Source: Marinilactibacillus piezotolerans
GTDB taxonomy: Bacteria; Bacillota; Bacilli; Lactobacillales; Carnobacteriaceae_A
Direction of reading: 5' to 3'
Assembly (NCBI RefSeq): GCF_900169305.1
Contig: NZ_FWDP01000003.1
Span: forward strand, 124,001-188,000
DNA: 64,000 nucleotides
Under the pieces are notes generated by a model, which worked only from the letters and a program-made list of their open reading frames with translations, searched no databases and was not told where the DNA came from. Positions 51,490 through 62,057 of the stretch are shown piece by piece. Position numbers and translations under genes: made by a program. Numbering within the stretch: position 1 is the stretch's first letter; each line of letters begins with the position of its first letter.

Positions 51490-52128
51490 ATGTCAGTGAT
51501 TGTATTAGCTGGTATGATCGGAGCAGGTAAAAGTACGTATACGACGTTTATTTCAGAAGAGTTTCAAAGTGAGGCTTTTTATGAACAGGTCGTAGAAAAT
51601 CCGATCCTGGAAAAATTTTATGCAGACCCTAAAAGATGGGCTTTTTCGTTACAGATATTCTTTTTGAATACACGCTTCAGAAGTATTAAGGATGCTTTGA
51701 TTCATCGCCACAATGTGTTGGATCGTTCTATTTATGAGGATGCTTTGTTTACACGTATCAATTATGAAGAAGGCAATATGAGTGAGGCTGAGATGACGCT
51801 TTACACTGACTTGCTGGATAATATGATGGAAGAGTTGACGGAGATTCCTAAGAAAGCACCGGATTTATTGATTTATTTAAGAGGATCTCTGGAAACTCAT
51901 CTGGATAGAATCAAAAAAAGAGGGCGGCCTTTCGAACAAGTCGAAGGAAACCCTGGTTTACTAGATTACTATACTAAATTGCACAGCCGTTATGATGACT
52001 GGTTCAATGAATATGATAAGAGCCCGACTTTGGTGATCGACATTGATTCGGTTGACTTAGAACGGGAAGAAGATCGTATTAAAGTGATGCAGGAAATCAA
52101 AGATGCGTTGATTGCGCACTCCATTTAA
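51490..52128 (+). CDS. Deoxynucleoside kinase
   Basis: 212-aa enzyme that phosphorylates deoxynucleosides for salvage. P-loop VLAGMIGAGKSTYTTFI, then the DRSIYED motif (substrate binding) and the LID with RIKKRGRPFEQ. This pattern is that of the Gram-positive deoxyadenosine/deoxyguanosine kinases (Dak/Dgk). The ATG at 51490 has AAGGAGATATA directly upstream; the ATG at 51475 lies before the ribosome site. The gene is followed after 27 bases by ogt, perhaps in one transcript. Confidence 0.9.
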   Translation: MSVIVLAGMIGAGKSTYTTFISEEFQSEAFYEQVVENPILEKFYADPKRWAFSLQIFFLNTRFRSIKDALIHRHNVLDRSIYEDALFTRINYEEGNMSEAEMTLYTDLLDNMMEELTEIPKKAPDLLIYLRGSLETHLDRIKKRGRPFEQVEGNPGLLDYYTKLHSRYDDWFNEYDKSPTLVIDIDSVDLEREEDRIKVMQEIKDALIAHSI

Positions 52129-52155
52129 ACAGGTAATTTAGAGGAGGGTAAAAGG

Positions 52156-52662
52156 ATGAAGACGATTTATTATTCTGAGGTCTGCTATGGAGAATGGTCT
52201 TTTTATATAGCTGCTTCTGACAAAGGGCTTCTTTATGTAGGGTCTTCCCCAAAACGGTTTGAAGAACTCACAGACTGGTTGGATCATTTGAAGATGGAGA
52301 CAGAACTGGTCAGAGATGATGCACTAATGTCCCTTTACGTCCGGCAGTTCGAAGAATATTTATCTCAAAAACGCCAATCTTTTACCTTCCCGGTTGAATT
52401 GATCGGTACACCATTTCAAATGGATGTTTGGAAAACGCTTCTGACGATTCCTTATGGTGAGACCATTACGTATGGTGAAGTTTCCGCCGCTCTGAACAAA
52501 ACGCCTGGGCACGCTCGAGCTGTCGGCACTGCTATAGGGAAAAACCCATTGCAGATTGTCTATCCCTGCCACCGCGTCGTGCCTAAAACCGGTGCCCCGA
52601 GAGGGTTCAGAGGAGGCCTTCCGATGAAAAAAGCCTTACACGAATTGGAAGGAATCCAATAA
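52156..52662 (+). CDS. ogt: Methylated-DNA-protein-cysteine methyltransferase
   Basis: Suicide DNA-repair protein that moves the methyl group from O6-methylguanine to its own cysteine. The active site is IVYPCHRVVPKTGAPRGFRGGL near residues 136-157, and the winged-helix part TPFQMDVWKTLLTIPYGETITYGEVSAALNKTPGHARAVGTA precedes it. 168 aa is the usual size. ATG preceded by GAGGAGGGTAAAAGG. It lies downstream of the deoxynucleoside kinase. Confidence 0.94.
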   Translation: MKTIYYSEVCYGEWSFYIAASDKGLLYVGSSPKRFEELTDWLDHLKMETELVRDDALMSLYVRQFEEYLSQKRQSFTFPVELIGTPFQMDVWKTLLTIPYGETITYGEVSAALNKTPGHARAVGTAIGKNPLQIVYPCHRVVPKTGAPRGFRGGLPMKKALHELEGIQ

Positions 52663-52715
52663 AAAAACTGTTTCATCTTCCTGTAAACAATCAGGAGATG
52701 AAACAGTTTTTTTAT
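52663..52715. terminator. Bidirectional terminator between ogt and the CPBP gene
   Basis: AAAACTGTTTCATCTTCCTG and CAGGAGATGAAACAGTTTT arms with T/A runs at both ends (one G-U pair). Confidence 0.9.
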
Positions 52716-53476
52716 TGATAGAGCAAGATAAACCCGAGTAAATTGTTCAACATATGATAAACAATCGCTGCTTCAACGGTTTGGGTACGTTTTGCCGCAT
52801 AGGCAAAAATGAATCCCATTCCCATATAAGAAAAAGCAGACGGAATATTATTCGGTCCATGCAATAGACCAAATAGTAAGGCACTTATTATAACCGACAA
52901 CCATGATGCCTCCAATGTGTCACGACGAAACATGACTAGCCCGCGGAAAAGCCACTCTTCCGTAATCGGGGCCGCGATCACAACTGTAAGAAACATTCCC
53001 CAAACAGGAATGATTCCAACCATTTCTTCTATAGCAATTTGGTTCGCTGCTTCAGAATTTTCAAACAGTTCAGCTAGCAGTATTTCCCCTCCGGTCAGTA
53101 AGGCAAATGATAAAGGAATATACCAGGCTAAAAACATCCAGTCTTGTTTGTTTAGACCCGGAATAACTTTCCACTCTTCTCTCGTCAGCTGCTTGCGGTT
53201 GATCAGCGGAATCTTCCGCCACTTAATAACGAGAAACATCAGAAGAGTGCCCAAGACTGCACCTGCAATCAATCCATTTTGAAGAGCCGGATTTAGCACC
53301 GCCATTTCCACTTGCTGATCCGTCAACCCTACCAGCTCATCTGCATTCATGATGATGATCATTATGGCAAAGACAACTCCCATAGCCACTTCCAGAACCA
53401 GCGGCGAACAAAGGATCAGCAGAAAGATTTCTCTTTTCAATATTTTTCGTAGCGGATACCCATTTAATAAGCTCAT
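52712..53476 (-). CDS. CPBP-family intramembrane metalloprotease (CAAX/Abi)
   Basis: 254-aa membrane protein. The signature motifs are present: EEWLFRGLVMFRR (Glu-Glu and Arg, near residue 175), FGLLHGPNN and a third His in YHMLNNLLGF, each within a helix. About six to seven helices in total. Members can process peptides or confer self-immunity to bacteriocins, but many have no known substrate. The ATG at 53476 (MSLLNGYP) follows GGGGATATAAA; the frame is open 13 codons more. No bacteriocin gene is visible near it. Confidence 0.85.
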   Translation of the reverse strand: MSLLNGYPLRKILKREIFLLILCSPLVLEVAMGVVFAIMIIIMNADELVGLTDQQVEMAVLNPALQNGLIAGAVLGTLLMFLVIKWRKIPLINRKQLTREEWKVIPGLNKQDWMFLAWYIPLSFALLTGGEILLAELFENSEAANQIAIEEMVGIIPVWGMFLTVVIAAPITEEWLFRGLVMFRRDTLEASWLSVIISALLFGLLHGPNNIPSAFSYMGMGFIFAYAAKRTQTVEAAIVYHMLNNLLGFILLYQ

Positions 53477-53550
53477 TTTATATCCCCAATCTTTTCTATG
53501 TATGAATTTAAGCATACCAAATCGTTACCTTGAAAGATACTTTTTAAACA

Positions 53551-53586
53551 AAAAAAGCACCGAGAAACACTCTCGGCACCTTTTTG
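53551..53586 (-). terminator. Terminator after guaB
   Basis: On the minus strand GCCGAGAG and CTCGGTGC-type arms precede a run of seven T. Confidence 0.75.
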
Positions 53587-53598
53587 ATTGAGTTTCTG

Positions 53599-55122
<1,524 letters not shown>

Positions 55123-55286
55123 TTATTCATTAAGTTACCACCCATAAACAAACAGGTCAACACTGGAGAAAGACTTGTAAGGACTTTCTAATAAACGGTT
55201 ATTGATAACGTTTTAAAAACGAACTTTTATTTATTATTCGATAAACAACGTACGTTTAAGTTTGTCGCTCTTTTATTTGTTTCCTA

Positions 55287-55329
55287 AAAAAACGCCTTTA
55301 GAGAATTCTCTTCTCTAAAGGTGTTTTAA
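55287..55329 (-). terminator. Terminator after the DUF1129 gene
   Basis: On the minus strand CACCTTTAGAGA pairs with TCTCTAAAGGCG (G-U at the base), followed by TTTTTTT. Confidence 0.85.
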
Positions 55330-55337
55330 CTGTTTAA

Positions 55338-56045
55338 TTAAAAGATAGTACCTTGAATATTTAAGCGACGTTTCAAGTACCATCTGGCCGCAAATGCTGC
55401 AACAGCAATCACTAACAATATTGGATTTGGAATAACGGGATTTATAGCATCTGGAATAATTCCACCTAGTGTCATGAAGAAAATGAATCCAATTAAAGCA
55501 CCAGTCGTGGCCAAAATATACTTGAGGAACCCGCCTTTTTGCCCTGGAACTGGAGCGTATTTGGATATGATCATGAATGCAAATCCACCCAGTAAGAATC
55601 CTAAAATGACCATGAATAGTCTCATAGTAGATTCAGTGCCAAATAATTGACCGATACCTGTAATCCCAGTCATCATTCCGCCTAAAATCAAAGCTCCATC
55701 CAGATAGAGTTTCCACGGTTCAGACTGTACAACCGCTGTCTGCTCGCTGGATGTTTTGTTTTCAGTCAGATAGTCCGCCTGCTCTGTGACAGTTCCATAA
55801 ATTCGACGTGCTGTCATATGCTGCCCCTGCTGTTCGACAATCGTCTTCAGCATGTCATTGAAGATAACGGTTTTCCGTTCTTCAGAAACTCGGCGGTCAT
55901 CCAAACTTCTATTCAACTTCATCATGTATTCACTGTTTTTGTTTGTCAGCTGATCAAACAGCTGAGCGTTCTCTTCTTTTTTCGTTTCTAATTCAGCCGC
56001 TTTGTCCGGCTGATCGATAGCTTCTTTGTTTTTCTTATTAAACAT
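55338..56045 (-). CDS. DUF1129-family membrane protein
   Basis: 235 aa. A soluble N-terminal part of about 110 residues (LFDQLTNKNSEYMMKLNRSLDDRRVSEE), followed by four helices (LILGGMMTGITGIGQLF; RLFMVILGFLLGGFAFMII; ILATTGALIGFIFFMTLGGI; ILLVIAVAAFAARWYL). This matches DUF1129, regularly found directly downstream of ychF in Lactobacillales, with unknown function. It starts 29 bases after ychF ends. Confidence 0.85.
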   Translation of the reverse strand: MFNKKNKEAIDQPDKAAELETKKEENAQLFDQLTNKNSEYMMKLNRSLDDRRVSEERKTVIFNDMLKTIVEQQGQHMTARRIYGTVTEQADYLTENKTSSEQTAVVQSEPWKLYLDGALILGGMMTGITGIGQLFGTESTMRLFMVILGFLLGGFAFMIISKYAPVPGQKGGFLKYILATTGALIGFIFFMTLGGIIPDAINPVIPNPILLVIAVAAFAARWYLKRRLNIQGTIF

Positions 56046-56074
56046 CCGTATAGCCTCCTTTCTTTATTAAAGCT

Positions 56075-57175
56075 TTATACGTTAAATCGGAATAAAATGA
56101 CATCTCCATCTTGGACAACATATTCTTTTCCTTCAGCACGCAGTTTTCCGGCTTCGCGTGCGGCTTTTTCACTGCCCAGCTGATCGTAGTCAGCATAAGC
56201 GATCGTTTCAGCTCGAATAAACCCGCGTTCGAAATCACTGTGGATAACCCCAGCTGTCTGCGGTGCTTTCATGCCTTTACGGAATGTCCAGGCACGTACT
56301 TCTTTCGGTCCGGCTGTAAAGAATGTCGCTAGTCCAAGCAAGTCATATGATGTACGAATCAACTTATCCAGTCCCGGCTCTTCTACACCAAGATCTTCTA
56401 AGAACATAGCTTTTTCTTCATCGTCTAGTTCAGCGATTTCTTCTTCAATAGCCGCTGAGATAGTAACGACTTCTGCACCTTCTTCTGCCGCAATGCTTCT
56501 AACCGTTTCTAAATGCGGATTGCCTTCTGGATCAGCAACGTCTTCTTCCGCTACATTCGCAACGTACAAGACAGGTTTGCTGGTCAATAAGAACAGCGAC
56601 TTGACGATCGGCAGTTCTTCAGGTGTAAACTCGATTGTTCTAACTGGTTTCCCTTCTTCTAAAACTGGTTTGACTTTGTCTAAAACAGCCAGCATTTCTA
56701 CGGCTTCTTTATCTTTTGATTTTGCCTGTTTTCTAACTTTTTCATAACGCTTGTCTACTGAGTCTAAGTCCGCAAGCGCTAATTCCATATTGATTGTTTC
56801 GATATCGTCTGATGGGCTGACTGCACCGGCAACGTGAGTGATGTTTTCATCTTCGAAACAGCGTACGACGTGACAAATAGCATCTACTTCACGAATGTTT
56901 GCTAAGAATTTGTTTCCTAGCCCTTCGCCTTTGCTGGCTCCTTTAACGATTCCGGCGATATCTGTAAACTCAAAAGTTGTTGGAACGACCTTGTCCGGGC
57001 TGACTAATTCAGCCAGTCTGTCTAGACGACGGTCTGGTACTTCAACGATTCCTACATTAGGATCAATGGTTGCAAATGGATAATTGGCTGCTTCTGCGCC
57101 TGCTTTAGTAATGGCATTAAATAGCGTCGATTTCCCTACGTTTGGTAATCCGACGATCCCTGCTGTTAAAGGCAT
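56075..57175 (-). CDS. ychF: Redox-regulated ATPase YchF (OBG-type)
   Basis: 366-aa P-loop protein of the OBG family that binds ATP rather than GTP and associates with ribosomes. P-loop [14 protein letters not shown], then the switch [23 protein letters not shown], and a variant specificity motif NVAEED in place of NKxD. The C-terminal TGS domain begins at [23 protein letters not shown]. Placed in its usual neighbourhood between DUF951 and DUF1129 genes. Confidence 0.95.
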   Translation of the reverse strand: MPLTAGIVGLPNVGKSTLFNAITKAGAEAANYPFATIDPNVGIVEVPDRRLDRLAELVSPDKVVPTTFEFTDIAGIVKGASKGEGLGNKFLANIREVDAICHVVRCFEDENITHVAGAVSPSDDIETINMELALADLDSVDKRYEKVRKQAKSKDKEAVEMLAVLDKVKPVLEEGKPVRTIEFTPEELPIVKSLFLLTSKPVLYVANVAEEDVADPEGNPHLETVRSIAAEEGAEVVTISAAIEEEIAELDDEEKAMFLEDLGVEEPGLDKLIRTSYDLLGLATFFTAGPKEVRAWTFRKGMKAPQTAGVIHSDFERGFIRAETIAYADYDQLGSEKAAREAGKLRAEGKEYVVQDGDVILFRFNV

Positions 57176-57221
57176 GCTTGGTATTCACCTTTCTTTACTT
57201 CCTTATAATGGTCTTCCTAGT

Positions 57222-57422
57222 TTAATCTTTGTCTGCTGCTTTATGCAGTACTTTTTTCATTTTCCGTTCAAATTCTCTGCGGGGCATGAGTATGAGCTGA
57301 CCGCATCCCTGGCATTTGATTCGAATATCCGCACCCATGCGAATAATTTCCCAGCTGTTCGTTCCGCAAGGATGCTGCTTTTTCATTTCCACGATATCAT
57401 GCAGTTCGTAAGATTTTTCCAT
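57222..57422 (-). CDS. DUF951-family protein
   Basis: 66-aa basic protein: DIVEMKKQHPCGTNSWEIIRMG, then ADIRIKCQGCGQLILMPRREFERKMKKV. The cysteines (PCG, CQGCG) suggest a small zinc-ribbon-like fold. DUF951 proteins sit between parB and ychF in many Firmicutes. Function unknown. ATG preceded by GGAGGCAAGAGTT. Confidence 0.9.
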   Translation of the reverse strand: MEKSYELHDIVEMKKQHPCGTNSWEIIRMGADIRIKCQGCGQLILMPRREFERKMKKVLHKAADKD

Positions 57423-57439
57423 AACTCTTGCCTCCTACA

Positions 57440-58321
57440 TCAATCAAAATCAATATCAAGATCTTCTAAAATACGATTCAAGTCATCTTGAGATACATAT
57501 TCAATCTCGATTTTCCCTTTATTTCCTTTTTCTCTAATCATCACACTAGTACCGAATTTATCTGTCAGCAGTTCTTCCGAGCGGCGGATATAAATCGATT
57601 TCTCAGCTTCAGGTTTTGCTTTTGGTTCCGATTTCGGCTTATGATTCGCTTCTGCAACTAGCTGTTCAAGCTGTCTGACTGTCAACCCTTCTTTAACGGT
57701 ACGTCGAGCCAGTTTTGTTAATTTTTTCTTATCTTTCAACCCGAGCAGCGTACGAGCTTGACCATTCGACAGCTGATTTTCCTGCAGTAAATCCTTCACT
57801 TCATTCGGCAGCGTCAATAATCTCAGATGATTGGCGATATACGAACGGCTTTTACCTAACTTTTCTGCCACTTTTTCTTGTGTCATCGACAATTTTTCCA
57901 TCATCATATTGTACGCTTCAGCTTCTTCAAGAGAGGTTAAATCTTCCCTTTGAAGGTTCTCAAGTATCGCGACTTGCATCATTACTTCTTCATCCAATTC
58001 GCGGACAATTGCTGGAACGGCTGATTTTTCAGCCAGTTTAGAGGCTCTGAATCGGCGCTCTCCTGCAATAATCTCATAGCCTTTGACAGAAGACTTACGT
58101 AAAATGATCGGCTGAAGAACACCGGAAACACGGATTGAATTAGCTAGTTCGTTTAAAGCAGCTTCGTCAAAATGTCTTCTTGGCTGATAAGGGTTGGGAC
58201 GGATTTCGTCCAAAGCAATCAGTTCGACGCGTTCATCATCGCGATTCACTTCTTTTTCGAAATCAGGCACATCAAACAATGCATCAATTCCGCGTCCTAA
58301 TCCTTTTTTCTTATTGACCAT
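57440..58321 (-). CDS. parB: Chromosome-partitioning protein ParB (Spo0J)
   Basis: 293-aa CTP-dependent DNA clamp that loads on parS sites and recruits condensin. N-terminal GLGRGIDALF (ParA-binding), the ParB/Srx domain with IRPNPYQPRRHFDE and the C-motif GERRFRAS, the helix-turn-helix (TQEKVAEKLGKSRSYIANHLRLL) and a C-terminal dimerisation domain. It begins inside the 3' end of parA (11-base overlap), so the two are co-translated. A parS-like site is in the leader of rsmG. Confidence 0.96.
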   Translation of the reverse strand: MVNKKKGLGRGIDALFDVPDFEKEVNRDDERVELIALDEIRPNPYQPRRHFDEAALNELANSIRVSGVLQPIILRKSSVKGYEIIAGERRFRASKLAEKSAVPAIVRELDEEVMMQVAILENLQREDLTSLEEAEAYNMMMEKLSMTQEKVAEKLGKSRSYIANHLRLLTLPNEVKDLLQENQLSNGQARTLLGLKDKKKLTKLARRTVKEGLTVRQLEQLVAEANHKPKSEPKAKPEAEKSIYIRRSEELLTDKFGTSVMIREKGNKGKIEIEYVSQDDLNRILEDLDIDFD

Positions 58322-59075
58322 TCATCATCACTTCCTTCGCTAACTCCTGGTAAACTTCTGCGCCTTTTGAACGAAGATCATAGTCAATAATCGATAGTCC
58401 GTAACTTGGTGCTTCTGACAAGCGAATGTTTCTTGGAATGATTGTTGTATAGACTTTTTCGCGGAAGTATTTTTTCACTTCATTTACCACTTCGAAGCCT
58501 AAATTCGTTCTAGCATCCAGCATGGTCAGCAGTACACCTTCCACTTTCAATTCTTTATTGAAATGTTTCTGTACTAAACGAACTGTGTTTAACAGCTGAC
58601 TCAGTCCTTCAAGTGCATAATACTCGCACTGTACAGGAATCAGTACAGAGTCACTGGCTGTAAAAGCATTGATTGTTAAGTGTCCTAGAGACGGCGGGCA
58701 ATCGATCAGTACATAATCGTATTGGTTGCCGATAGTTTCAATCGCTGACTTTAATCTTGTTTCTCTTGCCATCAGGCTGGTCAATTCTACTTCCGCACCA
58801 GCTAACTGAATAGTGGCAGGTACGATAAACAGATTCTCTCGACTAGTCGATAAAACTACTTCTTCGAGCGGGACTTCATTGATCAGTACATCGTAGATAT
58901 CTTTATCTACTTCTCCTTTTCGAATACCTAATCCGCTGGTAGCATTCCCTTGCGCATCCATATCGATCAATAGTATTTTTTTTCCTGCATAAGCAAGAGA
59001 TGCGCCCAAATTGACAGTGGTCGTCGTTTTACCAACACCACCTTTTTGGTTCGCGACGGCAATAATCTGTGCCAT
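58311..59075 (-). CDS. parA: Chromosome-partitioning ATPase ParA (Soj)
   Basis: 254-aa deviant Walker ATPase. AVANQKGGVGKTTTTVNLGASLA contains the signature Lys, followed by LLIDMDAQGNATSGLG and YVLIDCPPSLGHLTINA. No N-terminal DNA-binding extension, as expected for a chromosomal Soj. The ATG at 59075 is chosen because GGAGG then lies 6 bases away; the ATG at 59081 is inside that spacer. Between rsmG and parB on the minus strand. Confidence 0.96.
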   Translation of the reverse strand: MAQIIAVANQKGGVGKTTTTVNLGASLAYAGKKILLIDMDAQGNATSGLGIRKGEVDKDIYDVLINEVPLEEVVLSTSRENLFIVPATIQLAGAEVELTSLMARETRLKSAIETIGNQYDYVLIDCPPSLGHLTINAFTASDSVLIPVQCEYYALEGLSQLLNTVRLVQKHFNKELKVEGVLLTMLDARTNLGFEVVNEVKKYFREKVYTTIIPRNIRLSEAPSYGLSIIDYDLRSKGAEVYQELAKEVMMNGQ

Positions 59076-59114
59076 TTGCATCCTCCAACCTTCTATTTCC
59101 TAATTCTGTCTCGT

Positions 59115-59831
59115 TTATAAGGGACTTTTGTTTGGTGTCCCTGGTTTTCTCGGGTATTTATTTGGGGTTTCTTTCTTTTTATCAATGAGTATAATATGTC
59201 TTTCGCCGGCTTCATTAGGAAGTTCAAAAGAAAAGTCTTCTCTGAATTTGCCCCCTAGTGTGGCGATCGCTTTTTCCGCTTCTTTCATTTCTTCCGGTGC
59301 ATGCGCAGCTTTCATGGCAATAAATACGCCTTCTTTTTTCAGCAGAGGCAAGCAAAGTTCTGCCAGTACACTCATTCGAGCGACCGCTCTCGCTGTCACA
59401 AAATCATACGTTGCACGGTAGACTTTGTTTTGACCAAACGTTTCTGCCCGATCATGCAGCAGCGTTACGTCTGACAAGCCCAGCTTCTCGACGACAACTT
59501 CCAAGAAACCGATTCTTTTTTTCAGTGAATCGACAATCGTGATTTTCAGTTCCGGATAAAGAATTTTCAGGGGGATACTGGGGAAACCAGCACCTGAGCC
59601 TACATCGCATAAGCTGTGGACCCCTTTGCTAAAATCTACATACAGCCCTGCAGTCAGGGAATCATAGAAATGCTTTAAATACACTTCTTCTTTTTCCGTT
59701 ATTGCAGTTAAATTGATTTTCTGATTCCATTCTTGAAGTAATTCTAGATATAGTCTGAATTGAGTCATTTTGTCATCCGTGATCGGCAGACCGCGGCGCT
59801 CTAACTCGGCTTTAAATTCCTCTGGATTCAT
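59115..59831 (-). CDS. rsmG: 16S rRNA (guanine-N7)-methyltransferase RsmG (GidB)
   Basis: Methylates G527 of 16S rRNA. 238 aa. SAM site [37 protein letters not shown] and the later [24 protein letters not shown] strand are family marks. The ATG at 59831 follows TAAAGGAG; the frame is open another 16 codons that overlap the parS-like site. The final 20 residues ([17 protein letters not shown]) are a low-complexity basic tail. It is the first gene of the block, with the usual upstream mnmG absent. Confidence 0.94.
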   Translation of the reverse strand: MNPEEFKAELERRGLPITDDKMTQFRLYLELLQEWNQKINLTAITEKEEVYLKHFYDSLTAGLYVDFSKGVHSLCDVGSGAGFPSIPLKILYPELKITIVDSLKKRIGFLEVVVEKLGLSDVTLLHDRAETFGQNKVYRATYDFVTARAVARMSVLAELCLPLLKKEGVFIAMKAAHAPEEMKEAEKAIATLGGKFREDFSFELPNEAGERHIILIDKKKETPNKYPRKPGTPNKSPL

Positions 59832-59850
59832 AACCAAAAACTCCTTTAAT

Positions 59851-59866
59851 TTTGACACGTGAAACA
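59851..59866. promoter_or_regulatory. parS-like ParB-binding site
   Basis: The 16-mer TTTGACACGTGAAACA agrees with the parS consensus TGTTTCACGTGAAACA at 13 of 16 positions, with a perfect right half and central CACGTG. Six bases on, a further half-site TGTTTCAC (59872-59879) forms an inverted repeat with the GTGAAACA of this site. It lies about 20 bases upstream of rsmG. Confidence 0.7.
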
Positions 59867-60209
59867 GCATATGTTTCACAGAGTCACTCTCTTCACTTTA
59901 TACTAAATGACCTTTAAATACAATGGTTCTGGGACAATTGTTTCATAAAATTTATAAAAAACACTCTGTTCATTTTTGAGGATTTGAAGATTAAATAATG
60001 GGTTATAATAAATGGTCTTTATTCTTAATAAACCCATTGTTGATATTTTTCGGTTTTTTCTCGTTTACTTAATGACTTATTCATTTAAAACGGCATAGAA
60101 TGATTGTTTTCCCAGAGCAGATTGTGCTTTATCATCTGTATTTTGTGGCAATATTAACAATAGTATAGTATGCTTATAGTGAGGAACTTTTATAAAAGAG
60201 GACGATAGT

Positions 60210-61097
60210 ATGAACCATTCAAAACCGAATTATTTATCCCTTGATCGTATATCCGGGAAACTGATCAGAGAAATCAGAGAAGCAAAAGGATATACTCAAA
60301 AATATGTCGCTCAAGGGACTATGCGGCAGTCTACTTATTCAAAAATTGAAAGAGAAGAGACAGAACCCTCTGCTTCAAAACTTTTTTTAATCTTAGATCG
60401 TCTTGAAATGACTCCGGAAGAGTTTTTATTTATACAAGGTAACTATACTCATACAAAAAAAGGCAACATCATGTACAAGTTTATTAATCAGAAGTATAAC
60501 CTTCCGCATGTACTTGAAGAGTTAAAAGCAGAAGTAGATGAATACTTAAAAGAAAATAATGATACTATTATTAAAGATATCCAGTCGATTTATAAGGGCC
60601 TGATTATCTTCAGTAATACGTCTGATATTAAGCTGACTAGGCAATTTGTAGAGCCTGTCTGGAAACGGATCGAGGCATTTGATGAGTGGCGTTTAACAGA
60701 ACTCTATTTAGTAAACAATATTCTATATTTATTTAGCGCTGAGTCAGCCATTCACATAGCGAATCGTGCAATCCAGCAATTACAGAAATATACAGGGTTT
60801 CAAGTCAGTACAACCTTAAAATTCAACTTTAAATTCAATCTGGTATACCTCTTTATGGATAACCAGCAGTACGACAGAGCTTTAAGTACACTGGATGATC
60901 TGATTCCGGATACTAAAGAGCTGAAAAAACATGATATGCTGGCAGTCTGTTACGTCCGTAAAGGAATCGCTCTACTGCAGTCAGGCGAAGAGAATGGACA
61001 AGAACTAATTGATAAAGGTCTGTTTATGTTAGAAGTGATTGAAGAACTGGAGTTAAAAAGATTGATAGAACAAGAGATGCAGTCCTTCTTGAAGTAA
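60210..61097 (+). CDS. Rgg/GadR/MutR-like transcriptional regulator
   Basis: 295-aa protein. The N-terminal XRE helix-turn-helix reads GKLIREIREAKGYTQKYVAQGTMRQSTYSKIEREETEPSASKL, followed by MTPEEFLFIQG. The remaining 220 residues are all helical, with TPR-like spacing (RALSTLDDLIPDTKEL and similar), as in the Rgg family that senses short peptides. I found no short-peptide pheromone gene near it. ATG at 60210 preceded by AAGAGGACGATAGT. Its target is unknown. Confidence 0.8.
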   Translation: MNHSKPNYLSLDRISGKLIREIREAKGYTQKYVAQGTMRQSTYSKIEREETEPSASKLFLILDRLEMTPEEFLFIQGNYTHTKKGNIMYKFINQKYNLPHVLEELKAEVDEYLKENNDTIIKDIQSIYKGLIIFSNTSDIKLTRQFVEPVWKRIEAFDEWRLTELYLVNNILYLFSAESAIHIANRAIQQLQKYTGFQVSTTLKFNFKFNLVYLFMDNQQYDRALSTLDDLIPDTKELKKHDMLAVCYVRKGIALLQSGEENGQELIDKGLFMLEVIEELELKRLIEQEMQSFLK

Positions 61098-61231
61098 CTT
61101 TTTTGTAAAGAATTTTTACTTAAATAAAAATAAAGGGAACAAACCACCTGTCGATTGGTATACTTTGTTCCCCTTAAGATAAAAACGATAACATTATATG
61201 ACTATTTCAGTTAGTTTTTAAAAATCTGTAG

Positions 61232-61412
61232 TATACTATAGGCAAGTTACGAGATTGAGGCTGAACTCCTATCTATTTTCTCCTTGCTCTAGCCAATACA
61301 TCTTATCGTAGCAGAATAAAATACCTCTACCGTAGTTCGTATATTGCCTCTCAACAGTATATGAACAACCCCGATGATAAGCCTATGCATTGTTGTGTAG
61401 GCTTATTTTTGT
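61232..61412 (+). ncRNA. Candidate structured small RNA with terminator
   Basis: A -10 box TATACT (61232-61237) lies before about 170 bases with no reading frame, which end in the hairpin AAGCCTA/TAGGCTT plus TTTTT (61379-61410). The ends can fold back: TTGAGGC pairs with GCCTC-TCAA, and next to it GAACT (61264-61268) with AGTTC (61334-61338), with further inner pairing possible. A long hairpin with a central bubble recalls 6S RNA, but I cannot confirm that family; the -35 box is weak. Confidence 0.4.
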
Positions 61413-61429
61413 GGACTTAAACTTCGTTG

Positions 61430-62050
61430 CTTGCAGACTAAAATCTGTACATACTCATCATTAAGTTCAGATAACTCAAAACACGGTTAATTTTTAGGGA
61501 GCACTCTTGATTTGGCGAACTTTTTGTCTAATTATGCCGCAGTTTCTGTTTTCATTTTAAACATACCCTTTTTTTAATTACAGCCTTCTTTTTAACCATA
61601 TAATAAACATAGCATCCGATGATAAGTGGCACAGTGTCTTTTCTTCTTATCCAGAATTCATTTACCAGAAATTCTTTTTACTTCTAGTAGAACACCTTAA
61701 AAAGAATAGGCTTACTGAAATGCTGTTAGAATAAATCGTTTTTTTACTACGTTTAGCTTTTATTTCTTCATCCTCTACTGGTAGTTTTGAACTCCTTTTA
61801 AAGATTTTCTTCATTTAATTAAGAAAATCAACCAAGTTTAATAGACAGGATCTTTACAAGTACACAAAAGAGCACTCTGAAAAACCGATATGACGCAGTT
61901 TATCAAGCTGATTCACTCGTTGAATCATATTGAATCATCCCCATTTGCGAAAAAATTCATTTTATGTATACTGAACGTACGAAAAATAAATCTTATTATT
62001 TTCATAGAATATTCATATGACTATGATCAGTTGACTTAGGAGGATTCCCG
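61430..62050 (-). pseudogene. Decayed sequence between Rgg-like gene and GNAT gene
   Basis: No intact gene is seen in this 620-base stretch. On the minus strand a 50-codon frame begins at about 61815 (MKKIFKRSSKLPVEDEEIKA, then KRSKKTIYSNSISVSLFFL) and breaks off; it has the look of the start of a membrane protein. Further fragments (MVKKKAVIKKRVCLK; MKTETAA) follow, each ended by a stop. The original gene cannot be named. Confidence 0.35.
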
Positions 62051-62057
62051 GACGCAT

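Noticed and set aside
60210-61260. Short hydrophobic pheromone gene next to the Rgg-like regulator
   Set aside because: No small frame with ribosome site and hydrophobic C terminus was found in the flanks.
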